Below are positions 12,579 through 13,468 of a stretch of DNA of 13,468 nucleotides, piece after piece. Origin of the DNA: Paracoccaceae bacterium (GTDB lineage: Bacteria; Pseudomonadota; Alphaproteobacteria; Rhodobacterales; Rhodobacteraceae); NCBI GenBank assembly GCA_027030435.1, contig JALVEX010000130.1, positions 1 through 13,468 of the forward strand, in the 5' to 3' direction. Made by a program: the position numbers and the translations under genes. Below the pieces are notes generated by a model. That model was not told where the DNA came from. It ran no database searches and saw nothing but the letters and a program-made list of their open reading frames with translations. Within the stretch, counting starts at the first letter, position 1. Each line of letters starts with the position of its first letter.

Positions 12579-13468
12579 GTGGCGAAAATGGCGGATATGG
12601 GGGATCTGGCGCGGCGCATCAGGCAGGGCGAACGCAGGGCGCTGGCGCGCGCGATCACACTTGTAGAAAGCAGCCGCCCCGATCACCGCGCTGCGGCGGA
12701 GGCCCTTCTCGAGGCGCTGGCGGAGAGCCGCAGCGAAGCCCTCAGGATCGGGCTTTCGGGCACGCCCGGCGTGGGCAAATCCACCTTCATCGAGGCTTTC
12801 GGCTCCATGCTTGCCGAGAGCGGACTGAAGGTGGCGGTGCTGGCGGTTGATCCAAGTTCGGCGCGCACCGGGGGCTCGATCCTCGGCGACAAGACGCGCA
12901 TGCCCCGCCTCGCCCGCCACCCGAATGCCTATATCCGCCCCTCCCCGAGCCGCAGCGCCCTTGGCGGCGTGGCGCGGCGCACCCGCGAGGCCGTCATGCT
13001 GCTGGAAGCCGCCGGCTTTGACGTGATCCTGATCGAGACGGTCGGCGTCGGGCAATCGGAGACCATGGTGGCACAGATGGCGGATCTCTTCGTGCTCTTG
13101 CTGGCGCCGGCGGGGGGGGACGAGCTTCAGGGGGTGAAGCGGGGCATCATGGAGATGGCCGATCTCATCCTGGTGAACAAGGCCGATGGCGAGCTGAAGC
13201 CGGCGGCGGCGCGCACGGTTGCGGATTATGCGGGCGCGCTCGGCCTGCTGCGCCGCCGCCCGCAGGATCCCGAGGGCTTTCCGAAGGTGCTTCAGGTATC
13301 GGCGCTGACGGGCGCGGGGCTGGATGAGGCGTGGCGGGAGATGCAGGCCCTGGCCGACTGGCGCAGGCGCGAAGGCCATTGGGCTGCGCATCGGGCCCGC
13401 CAGGCGCGGCAATGGTTCGAGGAGGAGCTGCGCCAGGGGCTTCTGGCGCGCCTTGAGGCCCCCGAAGC
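12579..13468 (+). CDS. meaB: Methylmalonyl-CoA mutase-associated GTPase MeaB (3' end outside window)
   Basis: The frame is open from GTG 12579 to the window end: 296 residues of a family usually about 320-330 long, so only the tail is missing. It is a G3E P-loop GTPase that protects and gates adenosylcobalamin loading of methylmalonyl-CoA or related acyl-CoA mutases. Motifs: Walker A GTPGVGKST at 61-69, DPSSARTGGSILGDKTRM at 91-108, PSPSRSALGGV at 121-131, switch II ETVGVGQSE at 153-161, and the guanine-specifying NKAD at 200-203. AAGGGGCGAAGC just before supports the GTG start; ATG at 12588 is an alternative. Rhodobacterales often use the ethylmalonyl-CoA pathway, which needs such mutases, so the gene fits, but no mutase gene is inside the window. 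Confidence 0.95.
   Translation, partial: MAKMADMGDLARRIRQGERRALARAITLVESSRPDHRAAAEALLEALAESRSEALRIGLSGTPGVGKSTFIEAFGSMLAESGLKVAVLAVDPSSARTGGSILGDKTRMPRLARHPNAYIRPSPSRSALGGVARRTREAVMLLEAAGFDVILIETVGVGQSETMVAQMADLFVLLLAPAGGDELQGVKRGIMEMADLILVNKADGELKPAAARTVADYAGALGLLRRRPQDPEGFPKVLQVSALTGAGLDEAWREMQALADWRRREGHWAAHRARQARQWFEEELRQGLLARLEAPE

Noticed and set aside
1..13468. Mobile element, CRISPR, toxin-antitoxin, defence island or biosynthetic cluster
   Set aside because: Every gene is a recognisable core function with uniform GC-rich composition. No transposase, integrase, direct-repeat array, attachment site or tRNA was seen.

Overview
The window is about 13.5 kb of GC-rich chromosomal DNA. Gene content and order point to an alphaproteobacterium, most likely of the Rhodobacterales/Rhodobacteraceae. 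The evidence is a stand-alone F0 ATP synthase operon (atpI-atpB-atpE-b'-b) with two different b-type subunits and no F1 genes behind it, a fused ATP sulfurylase/APS kinase, an nth gene overlapping a PfkB-type kinase gene, and a family of GC-rich 3'-end repeats that I recall from that group (unverified). The genus cannot be fixed by eye. Almost all DNA is coding and no stretch over 300 bases lacks a gene. I see no tRNA, rRNA, CRISPR array, phage or insertion sequence.

Layout. Positions 1-378 hold the C-terminal part of thioredoxin reductase. Positions 586-2292 encode the bifunctional Sat/CysC protein of sulfate activation. Positions 2394-2717 (minus) encode a small ArsR/SdpR-type repressor whose likely operator and promoter lie just upstream of it. 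A 230-base gap then carries a perfect match to the IHF consensus and a good sigma-70-type promoter, and leads into the F0 operon at 2947-5571, which ends at a strong intrinsic terminator. Facing it on the minus strand are a PdhR-like GntR/FCD regulator (5622-6395), an OmpA-family glycine-zipper lipoprotein (6512-7150) and an Ada-like AraC-HTH/MGMT fusion (7280-8158). Divergent from the last is endonuclease III (8279-8923), which overlaps by 4 bases an adenosine-kinase-like PfkB kinase (8920-9918). Convergent with that is the helicase HrpB (10001-12457, minus). Divergent from hrpB is meaB (12579 to the window end, incomplete), a GTPase chaperone of B12-dependent acyl-CoA mutases.

How the genes fit together. 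Trx reductase and Sat/CysC both bear on sulfur assimilation: ATP to APS to PAPS, then thioredoxin-dependent reduction. The F0 operon supplies the membrane sector of ATP synthase; F1 must be encoded elsewhere. The Ada-like protein and Nth are neighbouring DNA-base repair functions transcribed apart from a shared 120-base gap. The rest looks like ordinary core-genome housekeeping.

I find no convincing undescribed multi-gene system. The points most worth a second look are non-coding: (i) three copies of one repeat family, each just 3' of a gene and oriented with that gene; (ii) an IHF-type site upstream of the F0 promoter; (iii) a perfect palindrome on the predicted -35 box of the arsR gene; (iv) a strong hairpin between atpE and the b' gene.
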